A DNA stretch of 64,000 nucleotides from Bacteroidota bacterium (GCA_020402865.1 JADBYT010000001.1:1-64000), one strand, 5' to 3'; shown: positions 17,379-26,516, counted from the first letter of the stretch. Numbers and translations: made by a program. The notes: generated from the sequence alone by a model not told the origin.

Positions 17379-19361
17379 TTACTTGTAATTACGTTGTGAA
17401 GGTTTGATGCGCTCGTACTTGAGCTCTTCCTTGTGCAGTTCGTAGTTGTTGGTGCCTTTAAACTCCCACGCAGCTACGTACATGTACTTATCATCATGGC
17501 GCATGGCTTCGCCTTCTTCTGTTTGGTGTTCTTCGCGGAAGTGACCTCCGCAGGATTCTTCGCGATCCAATGCATCAAGGCACATGAGTTCGCCAAGTTC
17601 GAGGAAATCGGCCACGCGGCAGGCTTTTTCAAGCTCCGGATTGAGGCCGTTTGCCGTACCGGGTACGCGCACATCGCTCCAGAATTCTTTCTGCAGCTTG
17701 CGGATTTCTTCAACCGCCCACTGCAAACCTTCCTTGTTGCGCGCCATGCCGCATTTGTCCCACATAATTTTACCGAGACGCTTGTGGAAATAGTCAACCG
17801 ACTTGGTGCCTTTGATGTTCATCAGTTTGTTGATGAGCTCAGCGGTTTCCTTTTCGGCGGCCACAAACTCGGGGCTGTTCACATCGGCTGCTTTATCGCG
17901 GATCTGGCTGCTGAGGTAGCTGCCAATGGTGTAAGGAATTACAAAGTATCCATCGGCCAGGCCCTGCATCAGCGCCGAAGCACCGAGGCGGTTTGCGCCG
18001 TGATCGGAGAAGTTGGCTTCGCCCAGCGCATAAAGACCCGGAATGGTGGTCATGAGTTCATAGTCAACCCAGAGGCCGCCCATGGTGTAGTGAACCGCCG
18101 GGTAAATGCGCATGGGCATTTCGTAGGGATTTTCGTCGGTAATCTTTTCGTACATCTCGAAAAGGTTGCCGTACTTTTCTTTCACTACGTCTTTGCCCAG
18201 GGCAATGATGCGTTCTTTTGTAGCGCCGGTTTCGCCGAGCTTGTTGGCCTGCTGTTTTCCGTAACGCTCAATGGCCGAAGCATAGTCGAGGTAAACCGCC
18301 ATTTTCGAAGCGCCCACACCGTAGCCGGCATCGCAGCGTTCTTTGGCTGCGCGCGAAGCCACGTCGCGCGGAACGAGGTTACCGAAAGCCGGGTAGCGGC
18401 GTTCGAGGTAGTAATCGCGTTCTTCTTCCGGAATCTGGTTCGGATGGCGTGTATCGCCCTGTTTCTTGGGCACCCAGATGCGGCCGTCGTTACGCAGCGA
18501 CTCCGACATGAGCGTGAGTTTCGACTGGTGATCGCCCGATACGGGGATGCAGGTGGGGTGAATTTGAGTAAAGCACGGGTTGCCGAAATAGGCGCCGCGT
18601 TTGTGTGCTTTCCACGCCGCGGTTACGTTGGAACCCATAGCATTGGTGGAAAGGAAGAATACGTTTCCGTAGCCGCCGGTGCAAAGCAGCACTGCATGGC
18701 CCGAATGGCGTTCGAGTTCGCCGGTAACGAGGTTGCGGGCAATGATGCCTTTGGCTTTGCCATCGATCATTACCACATCCAGCATTTCGTGGCGCGAGTA
18801 CATGATGGCATTACCCAGGCCTACCTGGCGCTCAAGCGCACTGTAGGCGCCCAGCAGCAGCTGCTGGCCGGTTTGGCCGGCGGCGTAAAATGTGCGCTGC
18901 ACCTGTGTGCCGCCGAATGAGCGGTTGCTGAGCAGTCCGCCATATTCGCGGGCAAAAGGCACACCCTGCGCCACACACTGGTCAATGATGCTGGTACTTA
19001 CTTCGGCCAGGCGGTGTACGTTGGCTTCGCGGGCGCGGTAGTCGCCGCCTTTAATGGTATCGTAAAACAGGCGCCAAACGCTGTCGCCGTCGTTCTGGTA
19101 GTTTTTGGCGGCGTTAATACCACCTTGTGCGGCAATGGAGTGTGCGCGGCGCGGGCTGTCCTGAAAGCAGAACACCTTTACCTTGTAGCCCATTTCGGCA
19201 AGAGAGGCTGCAGCGGCTGAACCGGCCAGACCTGAACCTACCACAATAATTTCGAGGCTGCGCTTGTTGGCCGGGTTCACCAGAGCTACTTCAGAACGGT
19301 ATTTCGTCCATTTTTGCTCGAGTTCGCCTGCCGGAATTTTCGCGTTGAGTTTGCTGCTCAT
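17379..19361 (-). CDS. sdhA: Succinate dehydrogenase/fumarate reductase flavoprotein subunit
   Basis: SdhA oxidises succinate to fumarate with covalently bound FAD. The 660-residue protein has the dinucleotide fold [17 protein letters not shown] and the FAD-attaching His in [16 protein letters not shown]. Substrate-site segments include [15 protein letters not shown] and the capping-domain ending [12 protein letters not shown], then [17 protein letters not shown]. Length matches the Bacteroidota/epsilon-type enzymes, which are longer than E. coli SdhA. It lies between sdhC (35 bases) and sdhB (13 bases) in one operon. A 495-codon open frame on the opposite strand is a codon-bias shadow. Confidence 0.97.
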   Translation of the reverse strand: MSSKLNAKIPAGELEQKWTKYRSEVALVNPANKRSLEIIVVGSGLAGSAAAASLAEMGYKVKVFCFQDSPRRAHSIAAQGGINAAKNYQNDGDSVWRLFYDTIKGGDYRAREANVHRLAEVSTSIIDQCVAQGVPFAREYGGLLSNRSFGGTQVQRTFYAAGQTGQQLLLGAYSALERQVGLGNAIMYSRHEMLDVVMIDGKAKGIIARNLVTGELERHSGHAVLLCTGGYGNVFFLSTNAMGSNVTAAWKAHKRGAYFGNPCFTQIHPTCIPVSGDHQSKLTLMSESLRNDGRIWVPKKQGDTRHPNQIPEEERDYYLERRYPAFGNLVPRDVASRAAKERCDAGYGVGASKMAVYLDYASAIERYGKQQANKLGETGATKERIIALGKDVVKEKYGNLFEMYEKITDENPYEMPMRIYPAVHYTMGGLWVDYELMTTIPGLYALGEANFSDHGANRLGASALMQGLADGYFVIPYTIGSYLSSQIRDKAADVNSPEFVAAEKETAELINKLMNIKGTKSVDYFHKRLGKIMWDKCGMARNKEGLQWAVEEIRKLQKEFWSDVRVPGTANGLNPELEKACRVADFLELGELMCLDALDREESCGGHFREEHQTEEGEAMRHDDKYMYVAAWEFKGTNNYELHKEELKYERIKPSQRNYK

Positions 19362-19396
19362 AGTATTATGATGAATGCGAATGTGCGGTTAATGAA

Positions 19397-20107
19397 TTAG
19401 AGGTTCCAGTTCAGTGCATCAAAACCAATGTACTTGGCCAGCTGGAAGAAAATGGGGAATGCCGCAAAACCCACAAAAATGAGGGCCGCAAATCCGGTAC
19501 TCGCCAGTTTCCAGATTTTACCGTACTTCTGGTTGTTCAAACCCAAAGTCTGGAAAGCCGACTGGAAGCCGTGGTTAAGGTGAAACGCCAGCAGGGCGAT
19601 AGACACAAGGTAAATAATGGCGTAAATAGGATTGGCCATTGCCTCGGCTACTTCCATGGCCAGCGTTTCGCCGCCGGTGGCCAGCGCCTCTTCGGGCCCT
19701 ACCACATGGCCGGTAACACGATACGGCACAAAGAAATTGTAGAGGTGAACTACAATGAAAAAGAAAATTACGCTGCCGGTGAGCAGCATATTGCGCGAAA
19801 ACCAGTTGCTGGTTTTGCTTGCTCCGTTTACGGCATATTTTACCGGGCGGGCATCGCTGTTTTCTTTGGTAAGCAGCAGCGCCTGTGCCACGTGTACCAC
19901 AATGGCAAGGAAAAGCACTACTTCAATAATGCGGATGATGATGCTGTGCACCATGCTGTGTGAAGCCTCGTTGAATTCTTTGCCGCCATCGCCAAAGAAT
20001 AAGTGCACGTTGGTGTAAAGGTGCTCCACGAGGAACAGACAAAGGAATAACCCCGACAGGGCCATCACCGTTTTCTTGCCGAGCGAGGAAGTCAGAAATT
20101 TCGTCAT
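19397..20107 (-). CDS. sdhC: Succinate dehydrogenase cytochrome b subunit (type B)
   Basis: The 236-residue membrane protein has five hydrophobic helices, the layout of single-subunit di-heme anchors. Candidate axial histidines are in LVEHLYTNVHLFF, VHVAQALL, VVHLYNFF and FHLNHGFQSAFQ. It binds the hydrophilic subunits to the cytoplasmic membrane and passes electrons to menaquinone. The frame is open for 43 more codons upstream, but MTKFLTSSLGKKTVMALSG from the ATG at 20107 matches family starts. It is the first gene of sdhCAB, transcribed away from the 20482 gene. Confidence 0.94.
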   Translation of the reverse strand: MTKFLTSSLGKKTVMALSGLFLCLFLVEHLYTNVHLFFGDGGKEFNEASHSMVHSIIIRIIEVVLFLAIVVHVAQALLLTKENSDARPVKYAVNGASKTSNWFSRNMLLTGSVIFFFIVVHLYNFFVPYRVTGHVVGPEEALATGGETLAMEVAEAMANPIYAIIYLVSIALLAFHLNHGFQSAFQTLGLNNQKYGKIWKLASTGFAALIFVGFAAFPIFFQLAKYIGFDALNWNL

Positions 20108-20481
20108 ACTGCGAAATACGAATGTTGATTTTGGAAAACCTGTCCGGACTGGTTTCCGGAAGCGGTTACAAATGTACTTACCGCAACCGATACCACAAGC
20201 CGAAAATGCAGGTTTTTCATTTTGCCTTAATAACAAGCCTCAGCGCGCTTAGTTCAATAATAGCAAGTGTTTCAGGCTTATTAAAAATGAATCTAAATAA
20301 GGCGGTTCCTGCTCTTTTGTGGTTTCAGGAAAAAGGAAAGCGGGTTTGTAAAATTTTCACCCGTTCCCCAACGCAATTCATTCCACAAATGAACTTTTTC
20401 AGTGATTTTGAAAAATCAGATTTTTTTCAAATCTTGCCTGCTCAACCCAAACTCAATAATTAACCCTGATAAACTTATTTT
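20108..20481. other. 374-bp divergent intergenic region
   Basis: This lies between sdhC and the 20482 gene and should hold promoters in both directions. I see no consensus -7 box. A short hairpin, TGATTTT (20403-20409) with AAAATCA (20412-20418), is followed by a run of seven T and could be a weak terminator on the + strand. No coding potential was seen. Confidence 0.5.
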
Positions 20482-20787
20482 ATGATTGTTTACGGATGGA
20501 GCTCTTTCAAGGTGTATTCTGCACCTGTGCATCAATTTGACTTCGGACAAAACTTTGCGCCGGGTATTGAAGTGGAAATTCGTCAGAAATACGCTCATCT
20601 CTTCTGGATTCCTTTTTTCAGTATCGGACAAATCTGGGCACTGAAACAAAACGGACAGATGTTCGAAATGTCGCACGATATTAAGCAGGCGCTGATTCAG
20701 CGTGGTATTGAACCGAAAACACCGTGGTACACCTTTGCCGGGCTTATGCTGGTGGGGGTGGGTTTTATTGTGTTTGCGGTAAAGTAG
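20482..20787 (+). CDS. Small membrane-anchored protein, unknown
   Basis: The 101-residue protein has one hydrophobic C-terminal segment (WYTFAGLMLVGVGFIVFAVK). Its N-terminal part includes FAPGIEVEIRQKYAHLFWIPFFSIGQIWAL. The LFWIPFFxIG phrase is typical of small zinc-ribbon membrane-associated proteins in Bacteroidota, but there is not one cysteine here, so no zinc site. It may be a derived relative. It lies 108 bases upstream of two GIDE-like membrane protein genes on the same strand, which suggests a shared transcript. The function is unknown. Confidence 0.65.
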   Translation: MIVYGWSSFKVYSAPVHQFDFGQNFAPGIEVEIRQKYAHLFWIPFFSIGQIWALKQNGQMFEMSHDIKQALIQRGIEPKTPWYTFAGLMLVGVGFIVFAVK

Positions 20788-20895
20788 GTTGTTTCTGATT
20801 TTTTGAACTACAGCCGGAGCAGGTGGTGCTTTATTGCTCAGAACGGTTCGCTCCATCTGTTTATATTTACCAGGTACAACCAAACGCTTCACCCT

Positions 20896-21540
20896 ATGAT
20901 CTGGGCAATCGTCATCATTGCTGTTGTGGCACTCCTTATTTTTCTCGCCTGGTATTTCGGCGAAAAAACAACGGTGTTCCGCAACATCCGCAAGCACCAG
21001 CCGCAGCAGGTAAGCAGCTTCCGCGAAGGTGAAGCTGGCCGCGTGCAGGGCAAGGTGGTGTTTCACGGACAAACGCTGCGTGCGCCGCTGAGCGGGCGCG
21101 AGTGTTCGTATTACCGCGTAATTGTGGAGGAATACCGCAGCAGCGGAAAATCAGGCCACTGGCATAAGGTAATTGACGATGTGAAAGCCGGTCTTGTATT
21201 GCTGCACGACGGAAGCGGCTATGCCCTGATTAACGCCGAAAGCGCACGCTGCTTTATTGTGCCCGATGCCAACTTCAATTCGGGCACATTTAAAGATGCG
21301 CCTGCACATATTGAAGAATACCTGAAAACCCATGCGAAAAAAAGCACCGGCATTTTTGGCTGGAACAAAAGCATGCGTTACAAGGAAGGCCTGCTTGAAG
21401 AAGGCGAAGTGGTAAATGTGGCCGGCAAAGCCGTTTGGCGCGATGCGAAGTCGCTGGGCTTTCAGTTGCCGGTGGATAAAATTCTGGTGTTCTCGGCTGA
21501 GCAGGATGCGAAGTTGTATTTTACGGATGGGGCGGTGTGA
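20896..21540 (+). CDS. GIDE/MUL1-domain membrane protein (GC-rich paralogue)
   Basis: The 214-residue protein starts at the ATG at 20896 with a membrane helix (MIWAIVIIAVVALLIFLAWYF). A domain like the GIDE (BAM) domain of the mitochondrial ubiquitin ligase MUL1 follows, as in many bacterial proteins. It has VQGKVVFHGQTLRAPLSGRECSYYRVIVEEY, then a HDGSGYALIN strand and LLEEGEVVNVAGKAVW. It lacks a RING finger and a second membrane helix. The domain is thought to sense or bind something at membranes; in bacteria its role is not known. It shares its C-terminal LPVDKILVF with the next gene, its AT-rich paralogue. Confidence 0.75.
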   Translation: MIWAIVIIAVVALLIFLAWYFGEKTTVFRNIRKHQPQQVSSFREGEAGRVQGKVVFHGQTLRAPLSGRECSYYRVIVEEYRSSGKSGHWHKVIDDVKAGLVLLHDGSGYALINAESARCFIVPDANFNSGTFKDAPAHIEEYLKTHAKKSTGIFGWNKSMRYKEGLLEEGEVVNVAGKAVWRDAKSLGFQLPVDKILVFSAEQDAKLYFTDGAV

Positions 21541-21592
21541 GTTTCCCCCAGATTATTATAAGCTGAATGAATTTTCTAAGCTAAATTGTATT

Positions 21593-22246
21593 ATGAATTT
21601 CGTTCCATTGACACCAATTCTTTTGTTAATAACAGCCATTATATTAAGGGTGTTAATTTGGTTTTTTAGTAAAAAAGAGATTGTAAGATCGAATCTGAAT
21701 AGACACAATGTTTCCCAAATATCTGATTGCAAAGACCATGAGGTAGTATGTGTAAAAGGAGAAATAATTGGATGTCAAAATTTATTAACTGCTCCGTTAA
21801 GCGAAACAAGTTGTGTGTTTTATAATTCGAAGATTGAAGAAATGAAATATGGTGCAACTGGCAAGGTAATGTGGAATTTGCTGGTAGACTATATTCCTAG
21901 AACATCTTTGATAATTTATGATGGTACAGGTTATGCCGTAGTGAGAACATTGTCTGCAATTGCCGATATTGGTTTTCATGGGGAAATGATTATTAATTCT
22001 GTTAATGATAATTCCCCTGGCCTTTCTTGGTTATTGAATGAATCGTCGGTTTCTCTAACAACCGCATCTGGTAAAAGTAAAGTATTAAGATGTAATGAAG
22101 GTGTCTTATATGAAGGTGAAGAAATAAAAATAAAAGGATTAGGAATTTGGATTGATACCAAAGAATTAGAATTGGATTATCCTGTGGACAAGATGCTTGT
22201 TTTTGAAGCTGATCCGAATTGCAGATTATACATAGGTTTACCTTAA
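21593..22246 (+). CDS. GIDE/MUL1-domain membrane protein (AT-rich paralogue)
   Basis: The 217-residue protein repeats the architecture of its neighbour: an N-terminal membrane helix (PILLLITAIILRVLIWFF), then CVKGEIIGCQNLLTAPLSETSCVFYNSKIEE, IYDGTGYAVV, LYEGEEIKIKGLGIW and the ending YPVDKMLVFEADPNCRLYI. Base composition is quite different. A 60-base sample (21841-21900) has 23 G/C, against 33 in a matching sample of the first copy (21181-21240). It is therefore either an old divergent copy or came from elsewhere. The ATG at 21593 is chosen because it gives the membrane helix; the frame is open further upstream. Confidence 0.7.
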   Translation: MNFVPLTPILLLITAIILRVLIWFFSKKEIVRSNLNRHNVSQISDCKDHEVVCVKGEIIGCQNLLTAPLSETSCVFYNSKIEEMKYGATGKVMWNLLVDYIPRTSLIIYDGTGYAVVRTLSAIADIGFHGEMIINSVNDNSPGLSWLLNESSVSLTTASGKSKVLRCNEGVLYEGEEIKIKGLGIWIDTKELELDYPVDKMLVFEADPNCRLYIGLP

Positions 22247-22363
22247 AAAAGGGCTTTTGCAATTCAAAATGATTTCTGCAACAAAATAGCTGTTCGAGGT
22301 TTTTAAGAGTATTCATTTCCCCGCAATCCTTTATCTTTAACCCTCATTCCAACACACATACCT

Positions 22364-23662
22364 ATGCGCTACGCATCCATAAACAATTCGCTGTTTACCG
22401 ATAACCGCCGCCGGTTTGCTTCACGCATGAAGCCCAATTCCATTGCAATCTTGAATGCCAATGATGTAATGCCAACCGGGGCCGACGGCACCATGAAATT
22501 CCGCCAGAACAGCGACCTGTTTTACCTTTCGGGTGTGGATCAGGAAGAAACCATTCTGGTGCTTTTTCCCGATTCCATTGACCCCGATCACCGCGAAGTG
22601 CTTTTTGTGCGCGAAACCAGCGAGCATATTGCCATCTGGGAAGGCGAAAAACTGAATAAGGAACAGGCCACCGAGGTTTCGGGTGTGCGCAAAGTGTATT
22701 GGACACACCAGTTCAAACAGATTCTTTACACGTTAATGGTAGAAGCCGAAAACGTGTACCTCAATACCAACGAGCACTACCGCGCCGTAATTGAGGTGGA
22801 AACCCGCGATGCACGTTTTGTAAAATGGTGCCGCGAAACCTACCCGATGCACAATTACCTGCGCTCGGCACCCATTCTGCATGAGCTGCGTGCCATTAAA
22901 TCTGACATTGAAATTGAACTCATGCGCAAAGCCTGCGACCTTACGGAAAAAGGCTTCCGCCGTGTGCTCGGGTTCATTAAACCCGGCGTGTGGGAATACG
23001 AAATTGAGGCCGAACTGGCACATGAATTTATCCGCCACGGTGCCGGCTTTGCTGGCTATGAACCCATTATTGCAGCCGGCAAAAACTCATGCGTGCTGCA
23101 CTACAACATCAACGACAAGCAGTGCCACGACGGAGATATTGTACTCATGGATTTTGCTGCAGGCTACGCCAACTACCAAAGCGATCTTACCCGCACGGTG
23201 CCCGTAAACGGCAAATACACCCCGCGCCAGCGCGATGTGTACAATGCCGTGCTGCGCGTAATGCGTTATGCCACCTCACGTCTTGTGCCCGGCAACATGA
23301 TTGTGGATTACCACAAGGAAGTGGGGCTGGCCATGGAAGAAGAGCTCATTAAACTCGGCCTGCTGGATGCGGCTGAAGTGAAGAAGCAAAACCCCGATGC
23401 ACCGCTGTACAAAAAGTATTTCATGCACGGCACCTCGCACTACCTCGGTATTGATGTGCACGATGTGGGCGCACGCTACCGCAAGTTTGAAGCAGGCATG
23501 GTTTACACCTGCGAGCCCGGCATTTACATTCCCGCCGAAGGCATTGGTGTGCGCATTGAAAACGATATTCTGCTCAGCAACAATGGCCAGATAGACCTCA
23601 TGGCCAATATCCCCATTGAAGCTGATCATATCGAGCAGCTCATGGCTGAGGCACGCAACTGA
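22364..23662 (+). CDS. pepP: Xaa-Pro aminopeptidase (M24B)
   Basis: The 432-residue enzyme releases N-terminal residues that precede proline. The N-terminal creatinase-like domain (FRQNSDLFYLSGVDQEETIL) is followed by the pita-bread catalytic domain. All five metal ligands are visible: Asp263 (MDFAAGY), Asp274 (SDLTRTVP), His359 (GTSHYLGIDVHD), Glu384 (CEPGIY) and Glu399 (RIENDI). Length and order match aminopeptidase P. A TATCTTTA box at 22332-22339 lies 24 bases before the ATG. The next gene starts eight bases after its stop, so the two are probably cotranscribed. Confidence 0.95.
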   Translation: MRYASINNSLFTDNRRRFASRMKPNSIAILNANDVMPTGADGTMKFRQNSDLFYLSGVDQEETILVLFPDSIDPDHREVLFVRETSEHIAIWEGEKLNKEQATEVSGVRKVYWTHQFKQILYTLMVEAENVYLNTNEHYRAVIEVETRDARFVKWCRETYPMHNYLRSAPILHELRAIKSDIEIELMRKACDLTEKGFRRVLGFIKPGVWEYEIEAELAHEFIRHGAGFAGYEPIIAAGKNSCVLHYNINDKQCHDGDIVLMDFAAGYANYQSDLTRTVPVNGKYTPRQRDVYNAVLRVMRYATSRLVPGNMIVDYHKEVGLAMEEELIKLGLLDAAEVKKQNPDAPLYKKYFMHGTSHYLGIDVHDVGARYRKFEAGMVYTCEPGIYIPAEGIGVRIENDILLSNNGQIDLMANIPIEADHIEQLMAEARN

Positions 23663-23670
23663 ACACCGGC

Positions 23671-24858
23671 ATGAAGCGGCTGTTTTTACTTGTTGTTATT
23701 ATGGCCCTGCTGGGCCGCACCGCGCAGGCACAAACAGCCCCGCCGCATCTTCGCTATTTTGGTTTTGCACTTATTGATGTGTTCTGGGACGATCCGCATG
23801 ATACATCTGCAGTGACCAATTACCTGAACGAAGTGGACACGTTCTCGAACGTGGCGCATCTGGCGGTGTACAGCCCCTCGGATAACATTGTGCAGCGCAT
23901 TGCCAATATGAACAGCCGCTGCGTACTGCCCATGCTGCACATACAGTCTGTGTTTTTTGAATACGAAGACACCAACGGCCCCAGCGGCGCCAACTACGGG
24001 CTGCGCAGCGATTACCTGAGCCGCTGGAATCAGTTTCTGGCCATCAACCAAGCAGCCATTACGCCGGCTTCGATAGGCGCATTTTATATTGTGGATGAGC
24101 CGTACTGGAACGGTGTAACCTATGCCGAACTGGATACGGTGTGCACGCTTTTGCAGCAGGCATTTCCGGCTATTCCGGTTTTTCTGGTGGAGGCCTACAC
24201 CATGATGAATCAGTTTCAGGTGCCGCCCTCGGCCGACTGGCTTGCTTTCGATATGTACGGCATTTTTGATCCGCCAAACGATGCGCAGTTTATGCAGAAC
24301 CTGACGCTGCTGAAAAATGCACGCACTTCATCGTCGCAGGAATTGTTTCTGATTATCGACGACCAGTGGATTACGCTTTACGGCCAGGCAGGATATGCGC
24401 CGGATACCATTGAATACATGGTGCAGAACTACTACGATCTGGCGGTGGCCGATACAAGTATTGCCGGACTGATCGGCTATTTATGGCCGGGTGGTTTTGA
24501 TGAGCCGGCACAACTGGGCGTGCGAAACATGCCAGCCAATGTGATACAGAAAAATGTAGCCATTGGCAAGAGCATCAAAAACAATTATAATCCGTGCACG
24601 GCTTCTGACGTGCCGACGATGGCAGAGATTCCTGACGTTGCTGTTTTCCCGAGCCCGGCCAGCGATGTGCTTGAGGTGAAATTTCAGGGGCGCGAAGCCG
24701 TTTGCACGATATACAACAGCGCGGGCAAACAGCTTATGCAGCAGCAGGCGGTAAACCAGTGTGCGTTTGATGTGGCGGCGTATGCGCCGGGAATTTATTT
24801 TGTGCGCATTGAAGCCGGAGAAGCAGTGGTTAGTCAAAAATTTATCATCTTTCGCTGA
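23671..24858 (+). CDS. Secreted TIM-barrel-like protein with T9SS sorting domain
   Basis: The 395-residue protein has a signal peptide (ending AQAQ), a central domain of about 280 residues and a C-terminal T9SS type A sorting domain (VAVFPSPASDVLEV to FIIFR). The central part reads like a glycoside-hydrolase-type barrel, with IGAFYIVDEPYW, VFLVEAYTMM, ADWLAFDMYGIFD and LIGYLWPGG. The acidic residues in VDEPYW and VEAYT stand where such enzymes keep catalytic acids. I cannot name a family, so hydrolase activity is only suggested. Its stop overlaps the ATG of the next gene by one base. Confidence 0.7.
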   Translation: MKRLFLLVVIMALLGRTAQAQTAPPHLRYFGFALIDVFWDDPHDTSAVTNYLNEVDTFSNVAHLAVYSPSDNIVQRIANMNSRCVLPMLHIQSVFFEYEDTNGPSGANYGLRSDYLSRWNQFLAINQAAITPASIGAFYIVDEPYWNGVTYAELDTVCTLLQQAFPAIPVFLVEAYTMMNQFQVPPSADWLAFDMYGIFDPPNDAQFMQNLTLLKNARTSSSQELFLIIDDQWITLYGQAGYAPDTIEYMVQNYYDLAVADTSIAGLIGYLWPGGFDEPAQLGVRNMPANVIQKNVAIGKSIKNNYNPCTASDVPTMAEIPDVAVFPSPASDVLEVKFQGREAVCTIYNSAGKQLMQQQAVNQCAFDVAAYAPGIYFVRIEAGEAVVSQKFIIFR

Positions 24859-25730
24859 TGGCTGCTGCGAAAAACGGAAAGGCTGAACAGAAAAAAGATG
24901 AGGTACGTCCGCTAAAAACAGTGGTGTGCCGTGGTGCGCGTATCCGTTATTCCGATACCGGCAAAGGCCGCGCTATTGTGTTGTTGCATGGCTTTCTCGA
25001 ATCGCTTGAAGTGTGGAACTACAATGGCTTTGCCGACGAGCTTGCCAAAAAATTCCGCGTCATTGCCATTGACCTTCCCGGCCACGGCAAGTCTGATTGT
25101 TTGGGCTACGTACACCGCATGGAGCGCATGGCCGATGTGGTGAAAGATGTAATGGATCAGGCCGGGCTGAGGCGGTATGTTATTGCCGGGCATTCGATGG
25201 GCGGCTATGTGGCGCTGGCTTTTGCCGAGAAGTACCCCGAATTTTTGCGCGGCCTCTGTCTGTTTCACAGCACCGCACTGGCCGACAGCGAAGAGAAGCA
25301 GCTGGACCGCGAGCGCGCCATACGCATTGTGAAACGCAGCGCGGTAAAATACACGCATCCGCTGGTGACCAACCTGTTTGCGCTGGCCAATGTGCGCTAC
25401 ATGAAAAAGGAAATTACCTGGCTGCGCCGCGTGGCCTCACGCACACGCAAACAGGGCATTGTAGCCGCACTCGAAGGCATGAAAATACGCCGTAACCGTG
25501 AGCCCGTGCTTAAATTTGCACAATACCCGGTACTCATTATTGCCGGTAAGCGCGATAATGTAATTCCCTTTCACACACTCGAAGAACAGGCCAGCCTCCC
25601 CAAAACCTGCCGCCTGCTTGCCCTCGATCGTGTTGGCCACATGGGCTTCATTGAAGCGCGCGAACTTACCTTGCAGAAACTCCGCGCGTTTACCGGTGCC
25701 TGTTATAAACGGAAATTTTCGGGCGTGTAA
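24858..25730 (+). CDS. Alpha/beta-hydrolase fold protein
   Basis: The 290-residue protein has the full catalytic set: the HG oxyanion turn (VLLHGFLES), nucleophile Ser113 in AGHSMGGYVAL, Asp in AGKRDNVIPF and His in DRVGHMGF. A helical cap lies between the Ser and the Asp (FALANVRYMKKEITWLRRVA). It is probably a cytosolic esterase or carbon-carbon bond hydrolase; the substrate cannot be told. The first 20 residues are charged and look like an extension. The start overlaps the previous stop in a TGATG arrangement, indicating translational coupling with the secreted barrel protein. Confidence 0.9.
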   Translation: MAAAKNGKAEQKKDEVRPLKTVVCRGARIRYSDTGKGRAIVLLHGFLESLEVWNYNGFADELAKKFRVIAIDLPGHGKSDCLGYVHRMERMADVVKDVMDQAGLRRYVIAGHSMGGYVALAFAEKYPEFLRGLCLFHSTALADSEEKQLDRERAIRIVKRSAVKYTHPLVTNLFALANVRYMKKEITWLRRVASRTRKQGIVAALEGMKIRRNREPVLKFAQYPVLIIAGKRDNVIPFHTLEEQASLPKTCRLLALDRVGHMGFIEARELTLQKLRAFTGACYKRKFSGV

Positions 25731-25752
25731 AACGCATGATCATAATAAAAGC

Positions 25753-25784
25753 AAAAGCCGGCTGCACATTTGCAACCGGCTTTT
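25753..25784 (+). terminator. Intrinsic terminator after the alpha/beta-hydrolase gene
   Basis: AAAAGCCGG (25753-25761) pairs with CCGGCTTTT (25776-25784), with an additional GC/GC pair inside the loop. Confidence 0.8.
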
Positions 25785-26019
25785 AAATTTAGTCACGCCT
25801 TAACCTTAAAAAAACGCGACTGCCAAAATGAACAACTGCATAGGAAAAGCAGTTGGAAACCAATCGGCCTTGTTACACACACAAAACAAGGCTAACCAAA
25901 AACACTTCCCCAACCAGAACGGGTAAGTAACTATAGCGATGCATTACAGCTCCGGAAATCCGGAAAAGCATTGCAGAAACCATATTAATAATAAATAAAA
26001 GAACGGAAGCTGAAAAACA

Positions 26020-26041
26020 AACGAACCTTACGGGGTTCGTT
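26020..26041. repeat. TTACGG-loop hairpin 1
   Basis: AACGAACC (26020-26027), loop TTACGG, GGTTCGTT (26034-26041). The eight-pair stem is perfect. Confidence 0.85.
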
Positions 26042-26049
26042 AAAACAGT

Positions 26050-26067
26050 ACAACCTTACGGGGTTGT
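26050..26067. repeat. TTACGG-loop hairpin 2
   Basis: ACAACC, loop TTACGG, GGTTGT; six pairs, perfect. The outer bases differ from hairpin 1 on both arms. Confidence 0.85.
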
Positions 26068-26111
26068 TTAAAATCAATTTCTCAAAAGAACGTATCCTGA
26101 TTTTTTTGTTT

Positions 26112-26129
26112 GCAACCTTACGGGGTTGC
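26112..26129. repeat. TTACGG-loop hairpin 3
   Basis: GCAACC, loop TTACGG, GGTTGC; six pairs, perfect. Confidence 0.85.
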
Positions 26130-26224
26130 CCAATTACATTGTACAGTAACTAATCTTGCTCATGTCCGGTAAATGAATAATTCAAACTAACCGGGAGTCG
26201 TTTTTTCGATTTCTTAATGCGGAA

Positions 26225-26240
26225 GAACCTTACGGGGTTC
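26225..26240. repeat. TTACGG-loop hairpin 4
   Basis: GAACC, loop TTACGG, GGTTC; five pairs, perfect. Confidence 0.85.
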
Positions 26241-26250
26241 GGAATTTCGC

Positions 26251-26270
26251 CGCAACCTTACGGGGCTGCG
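26251..26270. repeat. TTACGG-loop hairpin 5
   Basis: CGCAACC, loop TTACGG, GGCTGCG, with one A/C mismatch in seven pairs. From 26252 it is the first unit of a 36-bp tandem repeat. Confidence 0.85.
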
Positions 26271-26287
26271 TAATTTCAATTTACACT

Positions 26288-26305
26288 GCAACCTTACGGG
26301 GCTGC
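26288..26305. repeat. TTACGG-loop hairpin 6
   Basis: GCAACC, loop TTACGG, GGCTGC, with the same A/C mismatch as hairpin 5. Its 36-base unit (26288-26323) is identical to the previous one (26252-26287). Confidence 0.85.
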
Positions 26306-26323
26306 GTAATTTCAATTTACACT

Positions 26324-26341
26324 GCAGTCTTACGGGACTGC
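26324..26341. repeat. TTACGG-loop hairpin 7
   Basis: GCAGTC, loop TTACGG, GACTGC; six perfect pairs. Compared with hairpin 3, two stem positions have changed on both arms so that pairing is kept, while the loop is unchanged. Confidence 0.85.
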
Positions 26342-26516
26342 GAAATGGGAAAAGAACGTTTGCATTTCCGTGCCGCACAAAGTCGGAAACGGAGCATAAT
26401 ACTTTCTGTTTCATTCTGCCTGAATCCGGCAAGCCGGGCTATGCAAACAGTGATTGAATACGTACAAGAACTTATTTATTGCGAAGCGGCTTAATTACCG
26501 CTGAAACTCTTAATAA

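Noticed and set aside
17433-18920. 495-codon frame antisense to sdhA
   Set aside because: This is a mirror of strong codon bias in a highly conserved gene; the product resembles no family.
26252-26341. Possible CRISPR array (36-bp period)
   Set aside because: The parts between hairpins are identical rather than unique, there are only three units and no cas genes are present.
26214-26432. 72-codon minus-strand frame with repeated RSPVRLQCKLKL
   Set aside because: It is a direct translation of the hairpin array and its 36-bp units, starts at TTG, and has no other support.
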